Source: Hyaloscypha bicolor E
Lineage: Eukaryota; Ascomycota; Leotiomycetes; Helotiales; Hyaloscyphaceae
DNA length: 64,000 nucleotides
NCBI RefSeq assembly: GCF_002865645.1
Contig: NW_020194631.1
Coordinates: forward strand, 744,001-808,000
Direction: 5' to 3'
Positions within the stretch are counted from its first letter, which is position 1; every line of letters starts with the position of its first letter. Under the pieces are notes generated by a model. That model had not been told where the DNA came from. It was given only the letters and a program-made list of their open reading frames with translations, and did no database searches. A program made the translations under genes and the position numbers. Positions 33,195 to 44,808 of this stretch are shown here, one piece after another.

Positions 33195-35603
33195 ATGGAC
33201 AAGGACTCTCTTCACGTGTGTGCACCAGTAGAGCCTCTCATGACCAGCTCAAATGCTAAGCTTAATCTCTCTCTTCAGGGTGATTGCGTACACAACCAGA
33301 AGCCAGCTAGGAATACGTTTCGAAGGTAAGATTACGTTGATTCAGCCTTCCATGTTCGAGGAGAGCTAATGAAGCCTGCAGACCACGTGCAGGGCGTGCC
33401 TGTGGGGTAAGTGCCCCGTCTTTCATTCCTTGGTTGACCTTAAAGTGCTGATGTTTTCTCTAACAGTCTTGCCATTCAAAAAGGGTATCTCACCTGTCGT
33501 ACCCCCTCAACTGCTCCATCGCACTGATGACAATGACAGGTTCGATGTGATGCTGGCATTCGTGGCCTGCCGTGCACAAACTGCACAGCCTTTTCTTTAG
33601 AATGTAGCATCCCACCTAAAAAGAAGGAACGTGAAGGAGAAACGGTTAATGGATTGAAGCGGTATGTCTTTGCCCCCGCGTCCAACAGCATTGCTAAATA
33701 CTTCCAGAACAAGACCCAGAAGAAGGAATGCCCAGGAGGCTCTGGCACCCAAAGAGTCATCCAGCTCACCAGAGCCAGAGTATGCCGACAACTACGCAAA
33801 GCTAATCAAGCCCGAGGTTGCCGCATCCACCATCCAAGATGCCGGGAGAGTATTCTATCTGGCAGAAATGTCAAACATGTCGGTCTTGATACATGACTAC
33901 TACCACCCAGCATCAAAGGTCCACTATCAACTCCCCTTGGACTGGGAAAAGGGGCCACTTCTGCCGTCCGCAACGGATGACATCGAACTCGAGATCTTAC
34001 GAGCTCGAGGAGCCCTCTCTCTACCTCCCAAGGAAATATGCGATAAACTAGTCAATGCCTTCTTCACCTGGGTAGCACCCATAGTGCCCATCATCAACAA
34101 ACATTCTTTCATGAAACAATATCATGATCCGAATAACCCCCCCTCAATCCTCCTTATGCAAGCTATTCTCCTGGCTGGTTCGCGAGTCTGTCCATCTTCA
34201 ACGTCAATGGACTCGTCGAATCCATTTGCAACACTCTTCTATCAACGCGCCAAAGCGCTCTACGATGCCGACCACGAAAAAGACCGCGTAACAACGGTTC
34301 AATCTCTTATCTTGTTGGGCTGGTATTGGGAGGATCCTGCTACCGTAACGAAAAATGTCTTCTATTGGAACGGCCTCGCAATCAGCATCGCGCACGGCTT
34401 TGGCATGCATCGCAGTGTTGAGTCCTCTGACCTGAGTACAGAAAATAAGAGATTGTGGAAGAGGATTTGGTGGACACTGTTTACGAGGGATAGAAGCGTG
34501 GCGGCGGCTTTGGGACGACCGTGTCATGTTGATATGAGGGATTCGGATGTGGAAATGATTTGTGAGGAGAGCTTTATCGAAGGTGATGGCGAGGTAAATA
34601 AGACTCATGCCCAGTTCTTTCTCAGCTACGTCAGGCTTTCGATTGTTATGGATCGGATCATGGTTGAGAATTACTCAACAAAGGCTAAAACGAATGCTGC
34701 GGTCTTCACACAGTGTGATCAGGCTTTATCAGATTGGTTGAACAATGTTCCGAAGGAGGTTAGGTGGGAGGGGGGACGGTACAATTTCTGGTCATGTTAT
34801 CTGCATTGCATATTCCAGACTGCCCGCTGTCTGTTATACCGCGCTTATTTGCCAACCTCACTCTCGAGATCACGGAACGTACTGAGGTGGAGTCCGGCGT
34901 TCCAGTCAGCGGAGGTCATTACTTCTCTTGCTGAGGAGTTGATGGCTCATGATGAGCTGCAGTATACGCCGCCTTTTATGTACGTCTCTCTCCCTAATCC
35001 ATGCATGTCAGAATGAGCGCTAACAATGATAGGATTTATACATTATTATCAGCACTAATGGTGCAAATCTATCAACTGCGCAAGACATCGCCGGATCTAA
35101 TCACTACCTCAGCCATAAAAGAACAGATTTCAATCTGCATGCAAGCACTAGAACAAGTATCCAAAACATGGCTCGTAGCAACAATGGTCCATAAACTATT
35201 CGAGAACATCCTCGGATGGTACGTCCCGGACGCTCCAGCTCAGGAAACTCCCAAAGCCCCACCGTTTGGGATAACAGTAGGGGATTTGGGGGCACAAACA
35301 GCTGCTGAATACTCGTTGTTGAATGCTGCGAGACCAGTGTCCACGTTGCCAGTTAGGACGAAGCCATTAACGAAGGGACTGGAGGATTATCTGGAAGCGG
35401 CATTGCAGATTGCTAGATCTTCTGCTTCTGAACTAAGAAACAGCTATGCCACGAGGTCAGAACGGCCTGCACGGCAATTGAATCGTCCAGCACCACAGGA
35501 TAAAGGACTTCTATTCTTGCCGGAAGACGAGGAGCTGAAGTGGGATGAAGAGGATCGGCCGAGGACGCCGGCAAGCACTGGATTGAATCCTGATGTGTGG
35601 TGA
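33195..35603 (+). CDS. Zn(II)2Cys6 transcription factor with fungal-specific TF domain
   Basis: Seven exons, 33195-33215, 33279-33325, 33382-33406, 33467-33484, 33540-33661, 33708-34979 and 35033-35603, sum to 2076 nt (691 aa), all GT-AG and in phase. The binuclear zinc cluster is spread over three exons: GRACG, then SCHSKR (an 18-nt exon), then VRCDAGIRGLPCTNCTAFSL and EC. This gives C-x2-C-x6-C-x8-C-x2-C-x6-C. A basic linker (IPPKKKERE) follows. The large exon holds the fungal-specific regulatory domain, with GRVFYLAEMSNMS, KRLWKRIWWTLFTRDRSVAA and LGRPCHVDMRDSDV, the usual core. The tail is disordered. The protein should bind CGG-type repeats as a dimer. Target genes unknown; the co-directional rhamnogalacturonase downstream is a candidate but is 1.2 kb away. 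The Zn cluster is invisible without splicing. Confidence 0.92.
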
Positions 35604-36801
35604 GTTTTAATGCTGAGAATGTTTGTGGCAATATGAGACAGAGTTGTGACTGATGAATTGCGTAGGTCTGAATTCTTTGGCTGAACGTATGCAACAGAAG
35701 GAATGGATGCCTCAAGATTGAGTAATTTGATGCGACTAGATTTTCAGCCCAAATCGACTGTCAACGATGGGATTTGTGGGAGAAATGCTTGTTATCGAGG
35801 GAGCTGCGTTTCCATGCCCCGCAACACATAACGGGGCAAACCCAGGCGAATCGATTCTCGGTTCCACGTCCACTCTCAAGTTGGTGTTTCGTTTGATCAC
35901 CACGGAAGGCACGACGAATGCGGGAAGGAACGTTGGACCCTTGGCATCCCTATCTCAAGGAGCCGCTGGGCTCTTGTCGTCAGGGCAAGTGTCGAAGATT
36001 CTCACATGGATGAGCGTGCTGAGTTAATCGGCCAAAAATTCCAAAATTGCGAATGCGAAAAGGAGGCAGTGTCGAAGGAAAAGGCTTGTCCCAATACGTA
36101 TCCGTTAATCATGAACGGGAGAAGTGTTCAAGTTCGCGTCAAATTTTCCCACGAAAGAAAGACAAAGGTCGAGCGGAGCTAGGAACGTTCAGATAGCATA
36201 CCTTTAGAGACACAGCGATGAAGTAGCAATGCTCGGAACATTGCCTGGCGAAGGGGAGGTCATTTCCTCAGGTACAAGCACCTTTATGCACGAACTTCCC
36301 CGCATTCCCTTTACCCCACGAAGATCTGGAAATCTGGACAATTTCAAAGCCGTCGAACTGGCGGAGACTTGACAGCAAGGTGTCTATTTCCAAACGTGCT
36401 TGACTGACCACGAGAGGATTTATCTGAAGATCCTCGGGTTAATTGAAATGATATAATTTCTACGTCTTTTCGGAAGTGAACCGAGCTAACTACTTCATCC
36501 AAATCCCCACTTTCTAAGCCTTCCATCTGTGAGCTTTGTCAGTCACAATCCCTGCCCTACTTCGGCCCATACTTTTGCATTGTGGGAACCACTTTGTATT
36601 CGTGGAAATTCCACTACCTATCGCTCAATTCCGACATATGATTCTAGTGCAAGAATTCTTGAACTGACTGCTTCCATTCCAAATGTTGTTCTTGCTATAA
36701 AGTCTGGTAAGGAACGGTATTGTACCAAATATCTTCACCAAGTTTCTCGCGATGACCCGTTCAATCTCTTTTTCTTTGCACCCGTACATAATCTTTTGAA
36801 A
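35604..36801. other. intergenic, promoter of the GH28 gene
   Basis: An 86-codon frame at 35767-36027 has no motif and is probably chance. An uninterrupted stretch leads into the signal peptide frame from 36529, but the first good start is ATG 36802. The region is ordinary in composition and must hold the GH28 promoter; no clear element was recognised. Confidence 0.45.
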
Positions 36802-38283
36802 ATGAAGATCAATATTGTTTCTGCTCTTGGAGCAATTGTCTTCTCGTCTTTTGTTTCTGCTCAACTCTCTGGTGGCGTGGGTCCATCCACGACCACCGCC
36901 TCCAAAGCAGCGAAGAAAGTCTGCAACATCCTCAACTATGGGGGTGTAGCCTCTAAGACTACGGACAACGCTCCAGCAATTGCTTCTGCATGGGCTGCCT
37001 GCAAGTCTGGAGGAGAGGGTAACTCACCTATTTACTTATATCTTTATCCTATATTCTAAAACAATGCAGTTTACATCCCTGCTGGGGACTACGGACTCGC
37101 AACCTGGGTAACTCTCACTGGCGGAACAGCAGTTTCCATAAACTTGGATGGGATCATCTATCGTACTGGGTAAGTGTCAATCAACTTGTGAGAAAGGCGT
37201 AGACTGACAATCGCGTAGCACTGCGGGGGGAAATATGATATTCATCGAACACACCACCGATTTTGAATTCTATAGCAGCACCTCAAAAGGAGCCGTCCAA
37301 GGCTACGGTTACGTTTTCCATGCTGCCGGAACCTACGGCCCACGAATTCTCCGACTGTACGAAGTTGTCAACTTCTCCGTGCACGACATCGCTCTGGTCG
37401 ATGCAGGAGCTTTCCATTTCACAATGGATACATGCAGCAACGGTGAAGTCTACAACATGATTATTCGAGGAGGCAACGAAGGGGAATTAGACGGGATCGA
37501 TGTGTGGGGAACCAATATCTGGATCCATGACATTGAAGTCACAAACAAGGATGAATGTGTCACCGTCAAAAGTCCTGCGAGTTATATCCTTGTCGAGAGT
37601 ATCTATTCCAACTGGTCTGGTGGCTGTGCTATTGGCTCACTTGGTGCCGACACTGATATTCATCATATTCAGTATAACCACGTCTATACCCAGGAGTCCA
37701 ATCAAATGCTCCTGATCAAGTCCAACGGTGGAAGTGGCTCGGTTTACTCATGCTCATTTAACAACTTCATTGGGCATTCGAACGCATACACCCTCGACAT
37801 TGATGGCTACTGGAGTTCAGAGACCACCGCAGCAGGAAATGGCGTACTATTCTACGACATCACTTTCGATAACTGGCACGGAACCTGTTCAAACGGTGCA
37901 ACACGAGCTCCTCTACAACTGCTGTGTCCATCTGGAGCACCATGCTACGGTATCACGATCGAGAATTTCGACATCTGGACTGAGGCTGGCAGTGAGGTGC
38001 TTTACAAGTGCGAAAACGCTTATGGGAGTGGACCTTGCTTGAGCACTGGTACTAGTCACACTGCATATGCGATTACTACTCATACTGTTACTTCTGTTGC
38101 GTAAGTTTTTTCAGACCTGGATTTTTGGAAGTAGAGCTTACGGGACGTTACAGGTCCTATACCATTACGAAGATGGCGGCTGATTTTACGGCTGGCTTTG
38201 GGCTCACGACCAGCATTCCAATCCCAGCGATTCCGACGTCGTTCTACCCAGGCCTGGCACCCAGCAGCGCGCTGCTTGGCTGA
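36802..38283 (+). CDS. secreted GH28 rhamnogalacturonan hydrolase
   Basis: Exons 36802-37018, 37070-37169, 37219-38100 and 38154-38283 sum to 1329 nt (442 aa) in phase. A signal peptide, [20 protein letters not shown], precedes the mature start Q. The N-terminal [10 protein letters not shown] and [12 protein letters not shown] begin the right-handed beta-helix, as in GH28. Active-site strands read [22 protein letters not shown] and GGCAIGSLG. These replace the NTD, DD and GHG motifs of polygalacturonases and are typical of rhamnogalacturonan hydrolases. The enzyme should cleave the GalA-Rha backbone of pectin hairy regions outside the cell. The C-terminus ends [15 protein letters not shown], a family-like tail. 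Two Zn2Cys6 regulator genes flank it. A plant-associated or saprotrophic lifestyle is inferred. Confidence 0.92.
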
Positions 38284-38611
38284 AGACCTGTTGCCCTCGG
38301 TGTAAACCATTTCAGAGAGCGATGAGAAAAAGAGAAGATGGGAAATTTCACAATTAATGACGGCCGGGAACGGACAAATCATTCTTGTATATATTTTGAA
38401 TACCCCCTAACGATGTACTCATACCAAGCATTGTCCCTTTCTAGTAGCAAATCAATTTCTCACCAGGAACCTAGACGACATCTACTGCAGGATTCGGAAA
38501 GAGCCATTCTCCACTGGGCCACCACCTCCTTCTCGTTCTGCTCATCCTCATAGCAGGCTTGATTTTATCATATCCATCACCAGCTCCCATCCAATAATCT
38601 TTCAGCCTTCT

Positions 38612-38842
38612 TCATGTGTAGTTGATCCTTGCAAACTTCAACTCCAGTGCCTTGTACCCTCGATAATTCATTTCCAAGTCGAGCAAGAGCCTCTGTATCC
38701 CAGTCCTGTACTCCCACTGACCATCACCCCCATTCACCTCGAACACCTGCAGCGGGGCATCCCAATCGATCTGCTGGTCACTGCTCCAGTGTTCCTCTCC
38801 ATCCCACTTGCGATAATCCGTGTCACCAACCGCGATCGTCAA
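38612..38842 (-). CDS. possible C-terminal exon of an unrecognised gene
   Basis: A minus-strand frame reads AVGDTDYRKWDGEEHWSSDQ, then APLQVFEVNGGDGQWEYRTG, and ends LELKFARINYT. Its composition is that of a real protein, and just upstream (38843-38862) the frame extends to VIYALT behind a CTTAG acceptor-like site. I could not find a convincing upstream exon or start codon. It may be a truncated gene remnant. No family recognised. Confidence 0.35.
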   Translation of the reverse strand: MTIAVGDTDYRKWDGEEHWSSDQQIDWDAPLQVFEVNGGDGQWEYRTGIQRLLLDLEMNYRGYKALELKFARINYT

Positions 38843-39264
38843 AGCATATATGACCTAAGTAGAAATTTACTAACCCCCGCAGTGCCGCACTTGATCTCAA
38901 CCGAGAATCACCTCCACCCGAGGGCTCCTGCGGGCACGTCCACCAGAGCACCGCACGTGATTCAGATCCCGTGACACGTTTTCGAAATCTCCGTACTCAA
39001 ATGACAAAGTCTCTACCAATTACCTTCCACTATTGGTCCCAATCTCTCTGCCTAGAATGGGCAGTCCTTCGCATTCCGAAAGGGGCTAAGCTCATGTCGG
39101 ATATTGCTGATCCACCGAACGGAGCGGGAGTTCGCGAAAACCCGACTCCTACTCGCAGCACTTAAGCATCGCCTCAACTTCACAATTCAACGGCGTTTCC
39201 AAAAACCCGGGTGTGACTGTCATTCCGAATCGCTAGTATGCCCTTGATTTGACTGTAGCGAAGG
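38843..39264. other. intergenic, no gene seen
   Basis: Upstream region of the second Zn2Cys6 regulator. Short frames only. The sequence near 38890-38950 could hold part of the minus-strand fragment's missing exon. Confidence 0.4.
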
Positions 39265-41439
39265 ATGCTCCGGACCTCAACACCCCCTACGGCAGGTACG
39301 CCAACTAGCACCAGGGCGTGCCAAAACTGCTCCAGGGCTAAGGCTAAATGTGCTCCTCACGATGACAACCCCGATCCTCGATGTGCTAGGTTTGTGTATT
39401 CGTACATTCTGGATATATATGAATATGTGTAGTTGATTTGAATGCAGGTGTTTTCGTCTGAAGAAGGAGTGTATCTTCCCGCCCAGGGTGAAAAGGAAAC
39501 GACGCTCACCCAATGCAACCACGTGCGTTGTAACAGACCCCTTTTTGTTCCAAGTATGACTAAAAAATCTTGCAGCAATGCTGCATTAGAGGAGAAAATC
39601 GAAAGTCTTGTCAACTTGATTTCAGCCGCACAAGGAATCACTTCCACTTCAGATCTGCTCACCCCTCCGGTCAGCCAGCCTCGGAGCGAGGCCTCTCCGA
39701 GTTCTCCAAATCAGCAACCGGATGAAGCAACCGCAAAACAAAACGACCTTTCCTGGGCGGGTGTCAGTCAGAGTTGCAGGTCGGCATGGCAGCTCGAGGC
39801 CGTTCGATTAGAGCAGCAGCTGTCTGCGGTGGCAGCTCCTCCACAGTCATCTGACTCAATCTCGCATCTTCTTCACGATAACCACTCAGATTCTCGTAAT
39901 GCAGTCCAGGCCCATGACCCGAGATGTCTTCTAAACGTCTATCGAGAGCAATTCGCTCCACATTTCCCCTTCATCTGTATCCCAGACGGCGTCTCTGCCG
40001 AGGATTTACGCAGCTCAAAGCCATGGCTCTACAGAACAGTTCTCATGGTGGCAGCTCAAGAAGAACGACTCCGCCAACAGGAGCTAGGAAAACAAATTGT
40101 ATCAGACATAGCATCTGCAATGCTTCTACGTGGTGAGAAAAGCCTGGACATGCTCCAGAGCTTATGCGTCTGCAACTTGTGGTTAGTGGTAAATCTTGGC
40201 GAGTTCCTCTGGCGGGGTGAAGACAAGTCAACTGACCTTGAGCAGGGCTTACTACTTCGCATCCATCACACCTGTAAGCCAGTCGACGGCCATGTTCCAG
40301 CTGGCTCTTGCATTACTGTTTGACCTTGGTCTGAATCGACCAGTGCGGTCAGACACCGGTCCGGGTGAGGTACTAGCAGATTTTATGAAGATCTCTGTAG
40401 ATCGAAAACAAGAGATAAATCGTTCCTCCGATGAACGAAGAGCTCTACTTTCGTGCTACTTGTTTGGTTCGGTGTAAGGAATATCATCTTCTATTCCCCT
40501 CCCAACAGGCTTTAATTCAAGACAGTTCCATGTTGTGCGTTAAGAAGTACGAGGGCTTGCAATACTCTCCTTACATCGAGTATGCGTGCCAGGTCCTTGA
40601 AGAAGCTGCCGAACAAGATTCAGATCTAGTGCTCGTCTCTCTCGTAAGGATGAATTGTATTGTCGACTCGGCATACAAAAGCCTCCCAATCAAAACTGCT
40701 GGGGATGATATCAAGGCACCCGTATGGATGCATGTCAAGGCAGCTCGATCAGAGCTGCAGAAACACTGGGATTCGCTGAGACCTGACGTTCAACAACACC
40801 GTAGGCTGCCTTCCCCATTATCATACAAATGCTACTGATGATCCCCCAACAGCACTTGTTCAAACGAACTTACATGACTCAAATGTCTTTCTTTATGGCA
40901 TCAGCCTCCAGAAACCACTCTTTCCTGAGACTGGGCCATCTCAGCGTCTTGACTTGTTCTACGCATGCCTTATGTCATGCCAAACTCTTCTTAATAGTTT
41001 CATCGAAATGCCAGTCTCCGCATATTTCGGGTTCTCAATCATGGATCTCGCTCACATCGGGCACTCTTGTTCCACCCTTCTCAAATTATCTCTTGTCGAA
41101 GAGCCCGGCTGGGACCTTGCACATGTTCGGCAGACGGTAAATGCAGAGTATTACTTGGATCAAATCGCTTCGAAATTCATTCAGGCTGGGAACGCAATCG
41201 ACCAAACCCAAAATCGTGTCTGTAGCGAATCGTTCCCGACAGGATGCGGTCGAGCTATGATGAGGGTCAAAGCATGGTATGAGACGAGGATCTCGGTAGA
41301 GGCCGTACAGGATCCGCCTGCTCCACAGGCTGAGACGAACGTAATGGGAATGGGAGATACTCTGAGTGTTGACCAGATGATGTTAGATGATGCAGACTGG
41401 GTTGAGTTTGTCATGGGCAGCAGCAATTACTGGCCTTAG
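39265..41439 (+). CDS. Zn(II)2Cys6 transcription factor next to an MFS gene
   Basis: Exons 39265-39389, 39448-39522, 39576-40178, 40246-40473, 40526-40800 and 40853-41439 sum to 1893 nt (630 aa) in phase. The zinc cluster reads RACQNCSRAKAKC, then PRCARCFRLKKECIF, split by intron 1 between the fourth and fifth Cys (C-x2-C-x6-C-x10-C-x2-C-x6-C). The basic linker PPRVKRKRR follows, then a short coiled coil (NAALEEKIESLVNLI) for dimerisation. The fungal-specific regulatory domain has NVYREQFAPHFPFICIP, VSQSTAMFQLALALLFDLGL and ERRALLSCYLFGSV. Intron 3 uses a GTGGTT donor and is the least certain border. The MFS transporter gene starts 585 bp downstream on the same strand, so control of that exporter is plausible but inferred. 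Confidence 0.9.
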
Positions 41440-42024
41440 TTTAGGAAGATAGAAGGACTTCTATTATGACTTCTATTATGGGGCTTCTGGTGTAACGAAG
41501 CTTAATTCGGACTGGAGATGCGCAAACAGACTTCTCACTTCCTTTTATCGATGTACGAATGGAGATGCCAGAACTGACGAATTGAGAAATCTCAGAGCTC
41601 GATTTTGGCCTTCCTCAGCCATGGCTCACATGCCCTCCAAAGAAAACATTGAGGCTCTCAAATTTCTTCAGGCAACGATGCGCAGGACACCGGAATATCA
41701 GTGTGCAGACAGGGGATATTGGATCGGGGTGAAAGGCAAGTCGAAAGCCCGGTCACCGATCACGCCGCTTGTTCTCCCAACATGCCTACCAATGACAGTA
41801 CCCGCTGCACAGGGAGGTCCTTATTGATTCGTCTTCCGATGCCTGTACAAATTTTCTGCGAATGAGAACCCTGGATTTACAAAGGGATCAAGCTTTGGAC
41901 ACGGAATTTCATAAGGAGAGCAGGGATATTTTGGATCTCGATCAACAGAGCTCAGCTATATATAGACTTGCTTCGCCGGAACGTCAATCTTATTAAACAT
42001 CGACAAACTTTTGTCTCAATTGCC
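41440..42024 (+). promoter_or_regulatory. promoter region of the MFS gene with TATA box
   Basis: 585 bp between the regulator's stop and the transporter's ATG. TATATATA at 41957-41964 lies about 61 bp before the ATG at 42025, at a distance fitting a TATA box. The 81-codon frame at 41582-41827 has no motif. No clear inverted CGG pair was recognised by eye. Confidence 0.45.
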
Positions 42025-44316
42025 ATGGCAGGTCAGCACACTTCATCCGAAAGCCAGGCTTCGTTGTCGCTGAAAGCAAAAGTTCTAACTCAACCCATTG
42101 CAGTTATGGCTTCGAGCCCAGAACTTCCAGCCTCTCCAATGTCTAGGGCAACCAACGAGACCGAGAAAGGACCAGAGAAAGCAGATTATATCACCGGTTT
42201 GAAGCTGCATATCGTTCTGTTCGGTTTGACCTTGGTCGGCTTTGTTATCATGCTTGACCAGACCATTGTAGCGACAGTACGTGGGACATTGAACCTTCAG
42301 CCCGCCTCACTAACAACTTCCAGGCCATCCCACGAATTACCAACACCTTCAATTCAATCAAAGACATCGGCTGGTATGGATCGGCATACATGCTCTCATT
42401 GTACAGGCCCCTCTCCCTCTCCCTCTCTTCTGATCTTCTAACATCTCCCAGAGCCTCCTTACAACCTCTATACGGGAAGATATATCAATACTACAGCTCC
42501 AAAGTCCACCCCCCCTTCCCCATACCCATTCAGCAAAGCTGAAAAATAATCACAGAATGTCTTCCTCGTCGCCCTCGCATTATTCGAAATCGGCTCCCTG
42601 ATCTGCGCCCTCGCGAACTCGTCGGATTTGTTCATCGTCGGGCGAGCTCTTGCTGGAACTGGGGGCGCTGGCCTCCTTCTTGGTGTTCTGACGATACTGG
42701 CAGCGTCTGCTCCGCTTGATAGACGCCCAAGTAAGGCCATTCACTTCATCGTACCGCACTTCAAGAGTAAAGTCTGATCACTTGCATTAGAGTATCTCGG
42801 CATAATGATGGGCTGTGCAGCACTCGGTCTAGTATGCGGACCCATCTTTGGCGGTCTCCTCACAGAAAGAGTTACCTGGCGCTGGTGCTTTTACATGAAT
42901 CTCCCCGTCGGCGGTATAACAGGAGGAATCCTCGCTTTCATGCATATACCGGATTCGAAGCAGGCGGATTCGCATCTGGCGACGAGAGAACAGAAGGGGA
43001 AGAGACTTGATATTCCTGGCTTCATTTTGTTTACGCCGACGATCATTATGCTGTTGTTGGCGCTGGAATGGGGTGGTGTTACGTATCGGTGGAATTCGTC
43101 GGTTGTTATTGGGTTGTTTTGTGGTGCTGGTGTTGCATGGATTATCTTCTTGCTTTGGGAGAGGAGGCAGGGCGAGGGTGTAAGTCCCAATCCTTTTCCT
43201 AATTCCTCTTCAACATTAGGAATATTGCCTCCAAGGGCCCAAGAGTTTCAGGAGATGAGAAGGGCCGCTAATGACGAAACATCAGGCAATGATCCCCCTC
43301 GAACTCTTCACCCACCGCATCACCATCTGCTCAGCACTAACTATGATGCTGGCCCAAGGCCCCCTCCTCCTCGTGAGCTACTACCTGCCTGTCTGGTTCC
43401 AAGTAGTGAAGAACGTCTCTCCAATCATGAGCGGCGTCTTTTACATGCCCTCAGTCGGCACTCAAATGATCAGCTCAGTTCTCACTGGAATCCTAAGTAT
43501 TCTCCCTTTCCTCTCCCCTCCCTCGCCACACCAATAAAGTAGCTAACGCCGCCACAGCATCAAGACTAGGCTACTACACCCCCTTCGCCACCCTCGGCAT
43601 GATAGCAATAACCCTCTCCTGCGCTCTCTTCACAACCCTCACCCCGACCTCCAGCAACGTAACCTGGATCATGTACCAAGTGATCGGCGGTCTCGGCCGC
43701 GGCATGGTATTGCAACAGCCTTTGACTGCCGTCCAAGCTGCACTGCCTCCCCCTAAAGTCCCCGTTGGCACAGCGTTCCTCATGTTCTGTCAAGTCCTGT
43801 CAGGAGCACTGTTCATCTCTTTCGGACAAACTGTTTTTTCGAACCAGCTTGGACCGGCATTGGCGAGATATGCGCCGGATGTCAATGCTGCTTTATTGTT
43901 AAAAGTCGGAGCCACTAATTTTAGGAGTGTGGTGAGTGAGGAGAGTGTAGGGAGGGTGGTGCAGGCTTATAATCTGGCGTTGACGAGGGTTTTTGTAAGT
44001 GATATGTTCTGATTCTATCGGACGAAAGGAAGTTGACTGACCGTTATGATAGTTTCTTGGTGTAGGTGCTTCGATCGGGAGTTTCTTTGCTAGTTGGGGG
44101 ATGGGATGGGTTAATTTGAAGACGAAGAAGAGGGAAGATGAGGAGGCTGCGAATCGGGCGAAGACTGAGAAGGAGGAGGAGAAGGAGAAGGAGGAGGAAA
44201 AGGAGAAGGAGGAGGAGAAGGAGAAGGAGAAGGAGGAGGAGGAGGAGAAGGAGGAGAAGGAGGAGGAGGAGGAGGAGGAGAAGGAGGCGGGTGATGTGTT
44301 TGCGACCGAAAGCTAG
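42025..44316 (+). CDS. MFS drug:H+ antiporter (DHA2, 14-TM type)
   Basis: Eight exons, 42025-42276, 42324-42400, 42452-42503, 42556-42730, 42791-43179, 43286-43496, 43558-43994 and 44053-44316, sum to 1857 nt (618 aa) in phase. The intron at 42504-42555 has a weak GTCCAC donor. Motif D1 is [23 protein letters not shown] stands at the loop 2-3 position; motif C is [12 protein letters not shown]. About fourteen hydrophobic helices follow in the order expected for DHA2 multidrug or toxin exporters of the plasma membrane. The last helix ([20 protein letters not shown]) runs into a C-terminal tail of about 50 alternating Lys/Glu residues encoded by a purine microsatellite. The Zn2Cys6 gene just upstream suggests a regulator-exporter pair. 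Substrate unknown. Confidence 0.92.
44165..44290 (+). repeat. GAG/AAG purine microsatellite inside the MFS gene
   Basis: Imperfect GAGGAGAAG and GAGAAG triplet-based units, all purine on the plus strand, encode the Lys/Glu tail of the transporter. The run is in frame, so length changes in multiples of three would be tolerated. The Arg-rich frame on the same strand is its shadow. Confidence 0.9.
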
Positions 44317-44808
44317 GCCAAAAGTTGAGGGCCAGACCTGAGATGAGGGTGTCTAAATTTGATGTTTTGAAAACTTATACTGGAAGGAAATAGAATTTCA
44401 TTTGTCGAATAGAAGGTCTCTTGAATGATCTCATATGTCTGCAGACTCCAGTAAAGATGTGTGCATCATGCCACACCTGAACAAACATTTCAAGTAAATT
44501 CAAGATGTCAGATGAGGGTCGAATTTCTCAAGCAATGAAAGAAACGAGAACCGAATTCAAGTTATTCAAGAAGTATGTGGCCAACATCGTATTTTGATGG
44601 TTCGGTCAGGACCAATAATATCTTTTACTTTCAAGGTGCAGGAACGCGGCTGTGTGTTTGATTGGTGCGCCTTTTCTGCCCACAGCGAGGAATCCCAAGT
44701 TTACTTCGGCAAAGGCGGTGAAGACTGGCAGAACTGCAGAGGTTTACAAAATTCGGCGTCATCTTCAACAACTTCCCCCCGACAAATAAAAAGCTATGAG
44801 AGCCCAAT
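44317..44808. other. intergenic between MFS and POP1
   Basis: 3' flank of the transporter and promoter/5' UTR of POP1. No gene or repeat seen. Confidence 0.5.

Noticed and set aside
44138..44341. Arginine-rich plus-strand frame
   Set aside because: Frame-shifted shadow of the Lys/Glu-coding microsatellite in the MFS gene.
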